Assembly: GCA_009192285.1 (NCBI GenBank)
Contig: CM018606.1
Coordinates: forward strand, 186,001 to 250,000
DNA: 64,000 nucleotides
From: Morchella semilibera
Lineage: Eukaryota; Ascomycota; Pezizomycetes; Pezizales; Morchellaceae
Direction: 5' to 3'
The position numbers and the translations under genes are program-made. Under the pieces are notes generated by a model that ran no database searches, had not been told where the DNA came from, and saw only the letters and a program-made list of their open reading frames with translations. Numbering within the stretch: the first letter of the stretch is position 1; the number at the start of each line of letters is the position of its first letter. Below, in pieces: positions 11,788 to 22,006 of the stretch.

Positions 11788-12011
11788 CTAGGGGACAATA
11801 AGCTTGAAAGAAACCCACCGCTTCTTGTCTATCAGCTCGACATCTACCTTCTCATCAAGCCCCAAAGCGCTTTCTAAAAACACGATTCGTCGTACGTAGG
11901 GCTTAGGTATACATATAAACCCATTTAATCACCTCAGTGGTGCTCCTAGATCAAAACTAACTCACCCAAAGTCTTGTATAGCCCTTGTATCTCGTCAGAT
12001 ATAGAGACCAT
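11788..12011 (-). CDS. Very small two-exon hypothetical gene or gene remnant
   Basis: Not recognised. The ATG at 12011 opens MVSISDEIQGLYKTL; the exon ends at a GTGAGT donor (11966). An acceptor ending TTTTTAG at 11874 continues in phase as ESALGLDEKVDVELIDKK and reaches a stop at 11788, for 43 residues. Directly beyond, another frame stays open to 11475 and encodes a Cys-containing, then basic stretch, so this may be the 5' part of a longer gene now frameshifted. The start lies about 100 bp from the divergent small Cys-rich gene at 12112, and the two could share a promoter region. Confidence 0.3.
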
Positions 12012-12111
12012 CTTCTGCCCGACACTTCCGTAACATCTTTGTTCCGCTATATCTATCACAAAATCCACGGGAATCAATTCTAGCCAACAAACAATCTCAG
12101 TTCCATTCACG

Positions 12112-12315
12112 ATGCCCACCGAAAAAAGCACCGAGAGTAGTGATTCAACTACCACTACCACTAGCTCCCCCGCCACCTCCGAGCCCCAGCCAGTAGGTGA
12201 TAAGGAAACCGATCCTTGCTGGCGCTGCTGCCAGTGTACCAACAAGAACTCCGGGTACCTCCCCAAGTGTTGGGAGTGCTGGGTGGTCAGGTGCGAAAAC
12301 TGTTACAATGTTTGA
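12112..12315 (+). CDS. Small Cys-rich zinc-finger-like protein (cluster member 4)
   Basis: A 67-residue single-exon product. The N-terminal 35 residues are Ser/Thr-rich and acidic. The C-terminal half has C-W-R-C-C-Q-C-T near residues 36-43, a spacer, then C-W-E-C-W-V-V-R-C-E-N-C to near the end. This matches the family signature (CCxC, then CxxC, then CxxC), but the His seen between the last pairs in the sister proteins is absent here. A zinc-ribbon-like fold is inferred; function unknown. It is transcribed away from the small gene at 11788-12011. Confidence 0.55.
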   Translation: MPTEKSTESSDSTTTTTSSPATSEPQPVGDKETDPCWRCCQCTNKNSGYLPKCWECWVVRCENCYNV

Positions 12316-12419
12316 AGAATGCGGACTATTTGCGGACTCGGCGAGGCTTAGGTATTTCTAGGGGTGATGGTAGCGAGGAAGATATGTTCAAAATGGGGAA
12401 AGATATATTAGCTCTCTAG

Positions 12420-14280
12420 TCATGGGGAAAAAAAATGGGTTCAGGTATGCTAAGGAATAAAAATCCAGCGTTCTAGGCTGGCTACGGGTATGTTTGCGAT
12501 GCATATCACGAAAGATCTAGGGCCTCAATAGAAGTAAATTTGCTGCTGTAGTATCATATCTGCTCGAGTTTCACTTTACCTCGCAACCCAAATCCTGCCC
12601 TGCGTGATCTAGCCTCAATACTTCAAAGCTTAAAAACTATACATGAAGATAATGATATAAATTACTATCCCTCATACCACCCAGATCACGGCTCCAAACC
12701 TATCAAGAAGCTGTAATCCGCCATTGCGTTCCCGATCCCCCCTACCCAGCTTGTGGGCCTTAGATCACTAAGACTCAGCCCCTGTATAACCCTCGTAGAA
12801 TTCTTTCGGGTTTATTCATTCTTTATCTGATGTGATTCTATATATTGATACGTATATATTCGGCATAAAATGCTCCCAATGTCCCAAGATTTTTATCGTG
12901 ATATAAAGGTCCTATATAAACATTCTTCTAGCCTAGATAGCGGGCTCTAGCTGTGATTTATATGTGAATATCCAACGGCGGTGTCGTGATTTTAATGTAA
13001 TTTATTGATCTGATCAAACAAATCTAAAATATCTCTTGTTTCCTCTACATAGGAACTGCACCACCGGTCCTAGTGTAGCTGAATCTACCTCACCAAGCTC
13101 TTCAGATCTCCACCCGGAAGGTATGCCAGATACGTTCTCCCCTTCTCCCCCTCTCTCTCACCCCCTTGCGGCGCATAGAAGCCCAGTACTCGGCTTCAGG
13201 TGGTACTGGAACCCTAACCCAAAGGGTGTCCACTAAATAATTCCTCTTTAGTATGTGGTACCTATTCGCCTTCAATTGCTAAGATAGGGACACACATTGA
13301 ATGGTAAATTCGTTGTAGTCCCGGTTGGGGCTGGCTGGACGCCTTGGTCACAATGTTGCTTTGTATGGTGGTGGATTAACCTGGGAACAATACTATATGC
13401 CATGCCCCTAAAGCTACCATCCTGGCACTACGTGGTACCTCCTCCACTGATTGTGAAATGTCGGATGCATATGTAAGTCTCTGTAATTAGGCATAGAACA
13501 TGAAAAAATAATTCCGGTGTTTAAACACCTGAAAGTTGCAAGGGAGTAATCGACTAAACTGCGTAACCCATCATCAACCAAGCTTTCCTATAATCTACAA
13601 TACCGCAGCTCAAAGAGCCACTAGGACTGTGCATGATTAAAGTATTGCACGTTACCACATGTAGTTGCACAGTTGGTAGTAACCATAGAAACCACCTAAC
13701 AACATCAAAATTTCCAAGTCGCACTCTCGAGCTGACACTTTAGCCCCAGGTACCATCACAACCGGAGAATCTATATCTAAAACTCTTTTGCTCTAGCTCC
13801 TTGTGGTTGTTGAGAAATACGTCCTTGAAGCTGCATTTCCATACAAATTTTGGTTGCAAGGTGAATGTTCGCTTACTTGTGGAAACCCACCATACATTCA
13901 TAGAATTTCACTCGGCCCTGGTATATTCTATCCTACACTCATCTCATTCCACGACCCAGCCAAATCCAAAATAGAATTGGGGTGCGCCACTCCCACGAAC
14001 CACACACATATAGAAAAAAAAGTCTTCACCGCTGGCATGACCTGAGGACTCTATTTGTATTCTATCGTGGCCAGGGTGGGGATATTTTGAGCACCAAGGC
14101 CATGTAGGCTTTTTTGTAGAGCTAGTGGAATGACAGTACTGAAGCTAGAGTAAATCGGGATTAGGCGGGGCAGGGGGACATGAACCGCAGGTGATGTCAC
14201 CTAATTGAAGTCGCAGTCTAATACTATACAGAAGGATCCTTTATAGGTATGTACATGTAGGCATGTAGAAGCATTCAATA
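12420..14280. other. Intergenic region with one doubtful frame
   Basis: No repeat or gene that I can support apart from the doubtful frame at 13803-14045, listed separately. Confidence 0.45.
13803..14045 (+). other. Open frame, possible gene fragment
   Basis: About 80 codons without a clear ATG, with coding-like composition (SLGPGIFYPTLISFHDP, then a Cys/Pro/Thr/His-rich end). The order LGPGIFYP...ISFHDP...KIELG is weakly like the C-terminal strand of A1 aspartic peptidases (LGDxFLRxxYVVFD...IGFA), but the resemblance is too slight to name it. The same frame has a stop just upstream at a TAG that could be an acceptor. Probably a fragment. Confidence 0.2.
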
Positions 14281-14620
14281 TATATCCAGCCTCATCATTC
14301 AAGGATAGCAATGCCCCCCTCCCCTCCTTCCGTACTTATTTAGTCGAATATTTCGACACTTACCGTCCATCATTACTCTCCCCTCACCATCAAACTACTA
14401 AAAAACAAAACAAAACACCTCCGAATTTAATCTCCCCTGTTCAAACCCGGTACAACACAACACCCAAAAACGCTACTCCCGACATTCCGGGATATCCTTT
14501 TCACTCGTCTTCTATAGCGCTGTCATTTTCTCTCCTGTAAGTATTTAATACACCATCCAATTCATATTCCTCTCCCATATATACCACAAACCCGCTAACT
14601 ATTGCAAATCGAAAAAGGTC

Positions 14621-14797
14621 ATGGCACGCACTTATCATTGGGTCTCGGCCGACCTACCCGAGACAAACATAAGTCTGGGAGAAGGGGAAGCAACACAAAA
14701 GCCTAAGAGCGGAAAGGCTGTTTGGAATTGCGACATTGTTGTTGCTGTGGGGAGTACCGCAAGAGTCTTACGATGGCCCCGGGTGGGGTTGGGATGA
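14621..14797 (+). CDS. Small hypothetical gene, 58 residues
   Basis: ATG at 14621 opens MARTYHWVSADLPETNISL and runs to a TGA at 14797. It is preceded by a good intron-like signal in the leader (GTAAGTATTT near 14537, GCTAAC branch, AAAG acceptor just before the ATG), which suggests a spliced 5' leader. No known family is recognised. A decayed tandem copy follows at 15217. The product has one Cys and no membrane segment. Confidence 0.4.
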   Translation: MARTYHWVSADLPETNISLGEGEATQKPKSGKAVWNCDIVVAVGSTARVLRWPRVGLG

Positions 14798-14900
14798 GGA
14801 CATAGGCTTGCAAATCCTGCGATAGTCTGCCCAATTCCGCCCTTCCAAAGGTTGGGGGGGAAGTAAAGGGAAGCTCGCAGCGCAGGCCTTTACTACCAGC

Positions 14901-15112
14901 TGCCACCGCTTCAATAGGGGCTGGTATTGTTGCATCTGGATGAAGTTCGTCAACCTTTTGTCCACTCGGTATTGTCCGCGATGCCACCACGAACAGTGTG
15001 AAAGCTGTGACCATAACCCGCAATGGATAAGGTCGTCAACCTTTTGTCCACTCGGTAGTGTCGGCGATGCTACCACGAACAGTGTGAAAGCTGTGACCAT
15101 AACCCGCAATAG
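14901..15112 (+). pseudogene. Decayed copy of the small Cys-rich gene
   Basis: The frame from 14901 gives CHRFNRGWYCCIWMKF and CPRCHHEQCESCDHNPQ, nearly the product of 15902-16066. It lacks the N-terminus and ATG, one family Cys is replaced by Trp, and the expected stop is read as Trp. A further partial duplicate of the last third follows at about 15029-15112. Confidence 0.75.
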
Positions 15113-15216
15113 GACACCAAATATCAGGCCCATTCATGAAATGAGAGGACCGGGGAAGAGGTGGGCCGTTACTATCGAAATATGGGTGGAGATTAGCTTT
15201 GCTCCTTTTTTCTCCA

Positions 15217-15390
15217 TGGCACGCACTTATCATTAGGCCTCGGCCGACCTACCCGGGGCGAACATAAGTCTGGGAAAGGGGGAAGCAAGACAAAAGCCTA
15301 AGAGCAGGAAGGCTGTTTGGAATTGCAACATTGTTGTTGCTGTGGAGAGTACCGCAAGAGTCTTACGATGACCCCGGGCGGGGTTGGGAT
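15217..15390 (+). pseudogene. Decayed tandem copy of the 14621 gene
   Basis: Same sequence as 14621-14797 with substitutions. The seventh codon, Trp in the first copy, is a stop here. It lies exactly one duplication period downstream. Confidence 0.75.
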
Positions 15391-15585
15391 GAGGACATAG
15401 GCTTGCAAATCCTGCGAAAGTCTGCCCGATTCCGCCCCTCCAAAGGTTGAAGAGGGAGTAAAGGGAAGCTCGCAGCGCAGGCCTTTACCACCAACTGCCA
15501 TAGACACCAAAACCAGCAATATGGCATACGATACCGTCAACGAGTGCCCCGACACTACCAACTGCCACTAGACAGCAAAACAAAT

Positions 15586-15753
15586 ATGGCATACCATACC
15601 GTCGACGAGGGCCCCGACACTACCAACTGCCACCGCTTCAATAGGGGCTGGTAGTGTTGCATCTGTATGAAGTTTGTGAACCTTTTGTCCACTCGGTCCT
15701 GTCCGCGATACCACCACGAACAATGTCACAGTTGCGATCATAACCCGCAATAG
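15586..15753 (+). pseudogene. Second decayed copy of the small Cys-rich gene
   Basis: ATG at 15586 opens MAYHTVDEGPDTTNCHRF; the Tyr codon of WYCC is a stop (TAG), and the CPRC pair is changed to SCPRY. A short N-terminal fragment of the same gene (from 15522) lies just upstream. Confidence 0.75.
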
Positions 15754-15901
15754 GACACCAAAGATCAGGCCCATTTCCCCCGCCCTCCTCTTTCTTCTCT
15801 ATCCAACAATCGAACACATCGGGTTGACCAAAATCCCAACACTCAAACTGATTTTCTCGTCTCCACACACAAACTCTACTTCACCAGACAGCAAAACCAT
15901 T

Positions 15902-16066
15902 ATGGCAAATATCGTCAACGAGGGTCCCGAGACTACCAACTGCCACCGCTTCAATAGGGGCTGGTATTGTTGCATTTGCATGAAGTTTGTGAATCTCTTG
16001 TCCACTCGGTATTGCCCGCGATGCCACCACGAACAATGTCACAGTTGCGATCATAACCCACAATAG
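15902..16066 (+). CDS. Small Cys-rich zinc-finger-like protein (cluster member 5)
   Basis: A 54-residue product starting MANIVNEGPETT, with G-W-Y-C-C-I-C-M-K, a 12-residue spacer and C-P-R-C-H-H-E-Q-C-H-S-C-D-H. It is the intact member of a local array with two decayed copies upstream (14901, 15586) and an inverted sister at 9122. The frame extends upstream to 15824, but the start at 15902 agrees with the sister copy. Zinc coordination by the CCxC and CxxC-x-H-xxC-xxC sets is inferred. Function unknown. Confidence 0.6.
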   Translation: MANIVNEGPETTNCHRFNRGWYCCICMKFVNLLSTRYCPRCHHEQCHSCDHNPQ

Positions 16067-16090
16067 GACACTAAATATCAGGGTCATTTA

Positions 16091-16241
16091 ATAGTAACGG
16101 CCTGCCTCTCCCCCGATCCTCCTATTTCATGAATGGGCCTTATACCTGGTGTTCTATTGCGGGCTATGGTCGCAATAGGACACCAAATATCAGGCCCATT
16201 CATGAAATGGGTGGACCGGGGGAGAGGCGGGCCGTTACTAT
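16091..16241. repeat. Long imperfect hairpin
   Basis: Arms 16091-16162 and 16172-16241 are nearly perfect inverted copies (TAGTAACGGCCTGCC against GGCGGGCCGTTACTA, with TTCATGAATGGGCC against GGCCCATTCATGAA inside), separated by about 10 bp. The hairpin sits just 3' of the intact Cys-rich gene and involves the segment that also occurs at 15100-15180. Confidence 0.85.
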
Positions 16242-16369
16242 CAAATGGGTGGAGATCAGCTTTGGTCCTGTATACGTTTTGCTTCCTACTCAAGCCTGTT
16301 TTTTCCTTGCTACTTTTCCACTAGTTTGTGTTTATCTCAATTTGGGGGGGGGGGGGGTGTCTGTAGTTT

Positions 16370-16540
16370 CACCGATGTACCATATAGGGCTAGGGCTTTT
16401 ATAGTATTGAACAGTCCCCGTTGTCGATGACCTTCCCCCTTTTATTTATCATGTAATATTAGTTCTAGTTATAGATTGTGCCTGAAGGCATAGACTATGA
16501 CATAAAGATGTTTATTCCTTTGCCTGCGGTATATAAATAT
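16370..16540 (+). repeat. Dispersed repeat, inverted partner of 10945-11140
   Basis: Carries CATATAGGGCTAGGGC and ATAGTATTGAACAGTCCC, followed by a GATTGTG/AAAGATG segment matching the minus strand of 10945-11140. Confidence 0.75.
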
Positions 16541-16544
16541 AAAA

Positions 16545-18620
16545 TCTTTCCAACTTTCTCTGGTTCCGCTATAAAACTACTCCTGAAACCACCTTCAACG
16601 TCTGGTATAGCCAAATCCTTAACTGCCTTCTAACATGACCCTATAGTTGATCACCGGCGGCGTGGGGGTCACCCTTTATAGAGTTGACGTTGAGACTATA
16701 ATTTGGGTAGTTATAAAGTCGGGGCATCCATTTCGAATGTTTTCTCCTTAGCTATTCATCCCCTCCTACCCATATATCTGAGTACTACCGATTGAGACAA
16801 ATGTTTGGTGGGTAGTGTCAAGAAAGATATTCTGCCGGTAACCGTTATTCGGTCAAGTCCCTCAATATGTATATTCTACGATTAGCTACTACCTATACAT
16901 AACATACCTTTACACTCATTTAGACCTAGGAAAAACGTATATCTTCTAGCTTCGATTTTAGAAATGTCAGCTCATATCGACGATACTACCAGAGCACTAA
17001 AATACCGATACCGCCCGACTCTTGGCAAAGCAGGCCACAGCATTTAGTGGGCAAAAACAACTTTGCGCTAAACACTAACATGATACCTTTCCTTCACTTC
17101 ACGTCAGAATCATTCCTGAGCAGTACTCTCATATTTTTTCGCTGGTAGCATGCTCATTCTGATATAGGCATGGATTTTCAGACATATAGGTGTCGATAAT
17201 AACAGCAGCGGAGCAAAAACTTCGACTATGTTCGTGGCGGGGAATCCTATTGCACGGTGGAGGCGCCGGGGAAGAAACCGAACATTTTTCCCACCAGACT
17301 CCGGGGGGGTAACAGAGGGGCATTAACATAAACATTAAAGAACTAGTACGCTATAAGGTCCTCCTCCGACGATGAAGAGAGGAGCCTATTCTATTCTATA
17401 AGATGCATTGCAGATCTTTTTCCTCTGTTGGCTTAAAAGGTCTACCGCACGCCACATAAAAAGGTAGATCTAGGCTTCGCAATTTTCTATGTGTGCATCA
17501 AACATAAGCAGTGTTTAGAAACGAAAGTAGGTATATCAATCCGGGATATCAGGGCCCTTACGGGATAAAGGTCGGTGATCTATACGGATACTAAGAAAAG
17601 AGTAACCCCAGAATCCGGATGAGATGACGGTTCTTCAAGGGTTGGAGAGAGTACTCCAGAGCGCCCCCATCGATGTATTCTACACCACCGAGTATGGCCT
17701 ACAGTACCACAGAGCCCCTAGCATGAGAATTGAGCAATGCGTTGTCTCCGTTGCCTATAAGCATTCTAAACCCCGCTAAACTAAATTTTGTTCCAAATTT
17801 GTAGCGCCCCTTAGGTGCAGAAGTGGTGGCGCCAGGGGCATCGGGGGGAACGGATCGGTGGAAAGGGCATAAAAGAATGATATGCGACATTTCTGGGTTG
17901 AATCAATGGGGTTGACGGTTCTTTGGACTTTCTTTGGCCTCATCTTTTTCGAAGCTGAGATAAGCCACCGATGCGGGATGAACCCTAACCCTGATTGCAA
18001 AAATGTGCACAAGATTGCTTAGAAAGCCGGTTATTATTTCAATGGATCAAAGTTAGAGGCCAGTCCATCTGTTTTCTAATTGCGAGTATGGTAGCCGACT
18101 ATTGCCCCGGAAATCCATCATATCACGCAGCGCCGCAGCCAAAATCACTTGAATGAGATTAATATGGTGGGTGTACCGAACCTTACCTAGGATATTGACT
18201 TCTTGGTTGTTCATGAGGTGGGTGAGGGTGCTTTAGTACTCAGTGATTCCTACCTCATTGATCCATTGACTAGCAATGACTCTCGGGATATTGTGAGGGC
18301 CTAATAATTCAACCGAAGAAGCCTACTAGCTGGATTTGTCGCCATATCTCTAGTATCAATCTTGTATTCATCTTTTGCTAACACGGTGAGCATCGTCTGA
18401 GGGCCCGCAGACTTGTGGTGGGCACCTCAAAGGAGTGGAGAACATAGGTAAATGATGCTACATCTACCAATCGATTGCATTTCCATCAAACCGAGTACAT
18501 ACATGCAAATCCCCTTGGGTACCCCATATCCCATAGTTCATCAATCAGCCATATTCATGTCCAGCTGAATAAAAAAAGAAATCAAAACCTCCGCACGATG
18601 TCCACATTATGAGCACGAAA
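16545..18620. other. Intergenic, no supported gene
   Basis: Short frames only (for example 17776-18012, minus). No tandem repeat or element ends that I can support. Confidence 0.45.
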
Positions 18621-18625
18621 ATCTC

Positions 18626-19693
18626 TCACGACGTGCCCTCTCTCACCCGAACGCTCGCCCTTACGATCTTGGTTTCCGGATCCAGCAAACCATAAACCGC
18701 CGCCAACTGCGGCCACATGCTCCTATTCAGCAACATCTCCTCCTTATTCAGAACCAGCAGCCTGATATTGTCTGTCATCAGCACTCGGCGCCGTATCATG
18801 TCGGAGACCCTCCCCGGAGTTCCCGAAACAATATGGGGTCCCTCAGACAAAGAGATCTTGTCGTCGTGTATGGATCTTCCACCAACACACGCGTAGGTCG
18901 TTATTCCAAATGCTGCGCAGCGCGGTGCGAGAAGTGTATCGACAAGGACGGCCAGATCACGGGTGGCGGAGAGAACCAAAACTACGAGGGAAGGTCAGTG
19001 GCAGGCCAAATGGGGGGTAAATATAGCTAGATAGTAAGGGCATAACTCACTCTGCGTAGCGTCGATGTCGGTATCGATCTTAGACAACATGTTGTCTGAA
19101 AACGTAACCCTCTTCGTCGCTGCTATCTCAGCACAGATCGTCTTCAGCGCTTCTTCAACCTGATTGGTTTCCTCCACCACCGGGGGCGTCTCTTTCACGG
19201 GAGACCAGGTTGGCTTCACCCAGGTAGGTAGGGCTTCTACCTGTGTCGGCGATCTGTGAATCTTTTCCCGGGAGTGGTTACCACTCGCTTGGTGCATCCT
19301 GTATGCCAGCGCCGAAGAAAAGACCTTATCCTCCGTGCACAGCGGGCAAATCCAGGACTCTGCCTTTTCTTCCGGTACCACCTCCGGCTCCACTGGTTTC
19401 TCTTCCTCTATCAGTAAGCTAGTCGACTGCTTCTCGTACTCCGTATGCCGGTGGACCAGCGAAGCGAGATGGTGCCGGAGCGCTAGTTCGCTGCTGAACG
19501 GTTTCTCGCATTTGGGGCAGAGTGGCCACCCGGACCTGTCCCCTTGCTCTGGCTGCTCGAACGTCTGGCGTAGAGGGGACTTGGGTTCCAGCCCCAACTG
19601 TAGAATGGGGTCCAATTCCGGGTTACGTGGGGTCTCTGGCGGGCGCAAGGACATGGCAAGCACGATGAACGGATGCGATAGGAAGTCGGCCAT
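18626..19693 (-). CDS. C2H2-finger protein fused to a degenerate eIF4A-like DEAD-box domain
   Basis: Exon 1 (19693-19051) and exon 2 (18981-18626) join in phase across a GTGAGT...CTCGTAG intron to give 332 residues. Residues 57-83 (CPKCEKPFSSELALRHH) and 115-141 (CPLCTEDKVFSSALAYRMH) look like two C2H2-type fingers separated by an acidic linker. From about residue 190 the sequence follows the first RecA domain of eIF4A: VTFSDNMLSKIDTDIDATQ, then ILVLSATRDLA (motif Ia, usually APTRELA), GG, HIVSGTPGRVSDMI (motif Ib), and LRL-like VLNKEEML where DEAD is expected. Motif I (GxGKT) reads AATKR, the DEAD box is lost, motif III reads RAS, and the second helicase domain is absent. ATPase activity is therefore not expected. 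The intron falls just before motif Ia. The protein could act as an RNA- or protein-binding derivative, or be a gene in decay. Confidence 0.65.
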
Positions 19694-19699
19694 ATTGGT

Positions 19700-21990
19700 A
19701 CTGCTGGTGGCTCGAAATGAAGAAGCACGGAAAGCTTCAAGGAGGGAAACGATGGTCGTGATATAATGTGGGGTTCTGGCTTCAGGCAACCACTGCCGCG
19801 GACAAGGCAACCAATCAGAACGCGGGGAGGGCTGAGTGTGTGGGGTAACTGCATGATGCGATGGGCGGTTAGGCGCAGTGCGCGCTGTGAGGCGAAAGCC
19901 CGCGCTGCAGATCATTGGTGAAGATCGAAGGCTTGATTGATTATTGTGGCATGAACATCATAGGGTGTCACTCGAGGGCGTAGTCTATTTAAAGAACATA
20001 AATAAGGAGCTCTTCGCACTTGTTACAACCTTGGGGTCGATAAGTGCATTGTGTGTGTAGAGGACGCTGGCTTGTACGTGAAGGCAAAGATTGGGCAATA
20101 AATTAAATACTGAAACAATTATTATCACCATATGTATATAGCTAGAAACATGGACACTCTGAGCAAAATGTGCAGTCTTCCCACAGGTAGATGTAGCCAA
20201 AGGCGCCCGTGTATCAACGATCTACATTAACGGAAGAGTCAGGATTGGGGTTGAATGGGCTATAAATGTACTCCACTTCTGAGCTGTTTTGCACCCCCGA
20301 TGGAGGCCAAACAGGATCAAGGAGTTTTTACGGAAATATGATGTAGGTAATTACGCATACCCAATGACCCAACTATCTCTCCGTCTATCGGTTGCTGACG
20401 AATCTGTTAAAAAGCCACACTAGATCTGTTTTTCATGGAGGGCAGCATTTTATTGACAGACGAAGAGCTTTGAGGTAGCTACGAACCTTGCAGCTGTGAT
20501 CTGCGACGCGCAAAAAAACAGAGAACCTGCGCCCTGCAACAGCCGCTCGAATGTTGGGGAGCAACTGCACTGAGATAAGGGAGTGTGTCCGCCTTCTTCC
20601 AGGCTTTGCGAACTATCTTGCGAGCTCAAAGTGCACTTTTCCTTTATTAACCGGCAATCAAAGTGCAAATCGGCTTCACTCCTCGCTTGCCGACCAATCA
20701 GCCCTTACCTAGAGATAGACCCAGCAAGGTGTAAAACGCTATCCTTACTGAGGCAGTGCACCAATGATCTTTGGGGCGGGACCGATTGTTCATAGCTCTC
20801 TTCCGCGGTGGTACAAGATTTCAAACTGGACGCTAAGACATGGCCTGTGTGCATATACTGCGCCCTATGTGTCTCTGCCATACTTTGTTTCGCATCTGTG
20901 TGTACTGTACCTAGTCTGCAGATAGTGTTTCAGTGTTTCTCTGGTTTGCGGCGTATGTATTTAGAGTAATCCTATTGGCAGTGATCTAGCTAGCTGTGAC
21001 GGCCAACCTCTTATTCATAGATCGCTCGGCATCAACGCTGGGTATCCATACCAGATTCGGTTTCTTTTGCACTCGACATTAGCGCTCTCGGTGAGTTAGA
21101 TACGTGGTGTATATGTGTGTGCTTGTATCTGATGAGTACATATACCGAATTTAGACATGTCGGTAGGCAAATATTTAAGCGTTTAAGTTTGCCCTGGGCT
21201 GCATTGTGACAGAAACATATTCCTTGCGGTGTTTAATCTGTGAGGCCCCCTCATGCTCAGTAGACATGTCAGCCTGTGCCTCCGCCCCGGGCCGCTGGGT
21301 GCAGGACCTTGAAGGCGAGGCCAGCCGAGGGTTAAACAGGTCGTCATGCTAAGAGTTCTTCGGGCCTAGCTTTGGGCAAAGTACTTCAGGCGGCCATGGC
21401 AAAAGGTGGATCAAGGGAGAAAGAAGAAAGAAGTGTGGGTGGGGTTGGGCGTCGGCACTAGTGCGGTGAGGTGGCGTGGGGATAAGGTTTTCATCTGAGC
21501 AAAGAAGTTAGGCACCCCCAGTTAGGAGGATCTGGTTGGAATAGAGGCGGCGTCCATGCTTTTGCTTACCCGGGGCACTTGGGGCTTGTAGTCATGACCA
21601 TGCAGTGCACCCTGAACTAGCCTCCTTTGCAAGTGCAACTACATGTATATAGATGTATATATGCGGACTGCAATCCAATATGACGGCAGTTCAAGCTCCT
21701 TTTCAGCGCTGAGGCGATCGACAACGGAGAAATGCTCGCCTCCCAACTGCATCCAAAACAAACCCTAACCCTAAACAACTCAAGTCAAATTGATGACCAT
21801 GCACTCCATCTCCCACCTCGACTTTCTATGACGGAGGGCGCATGACACGCAGTGTGTGTAGGTGATGTCATTGTTGTATTATCAGAGTCTGATTTGACTT
21901 TATTGGTGGTTCGATAGTGCGCCTAATTTTAGCGTTGGAGTAACCGCTGCCCCCCTACTTCAATATATACATATTTATCAGAAGACGATC
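19700..21990. other. Intergenic, promoter side of the 18626-19693 gene
   Basis: No supported coding sequence. Short frames at 20450-20795 on both strands show no family likeness. A brief CCCTAACCCTAA telomere-like motif occurs at about 21766. Confidence 0.45.
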
Positions 21991-22006
21991 GATTCATTTA
22001 TACAAG

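Larger units (their letters stand above)
14621..15500 (+). repeat. Tandem duplication, about 596-bp period
   Basis: 14621-14905 and 15217-15500 are near-identical (start ATGGCACGCACTTATCATT in both), showing a direct duplication of a module comprising the small gene and the beginning of a Cys-rich gene copy. The second copy carries more changes. Confidence 0.85.

Noticed and set aside
11338-11877. 179-codon plus-strand frame
   Set aside because: Low-complexity hydrophobic composition, overlaps a better minus-strand frame.
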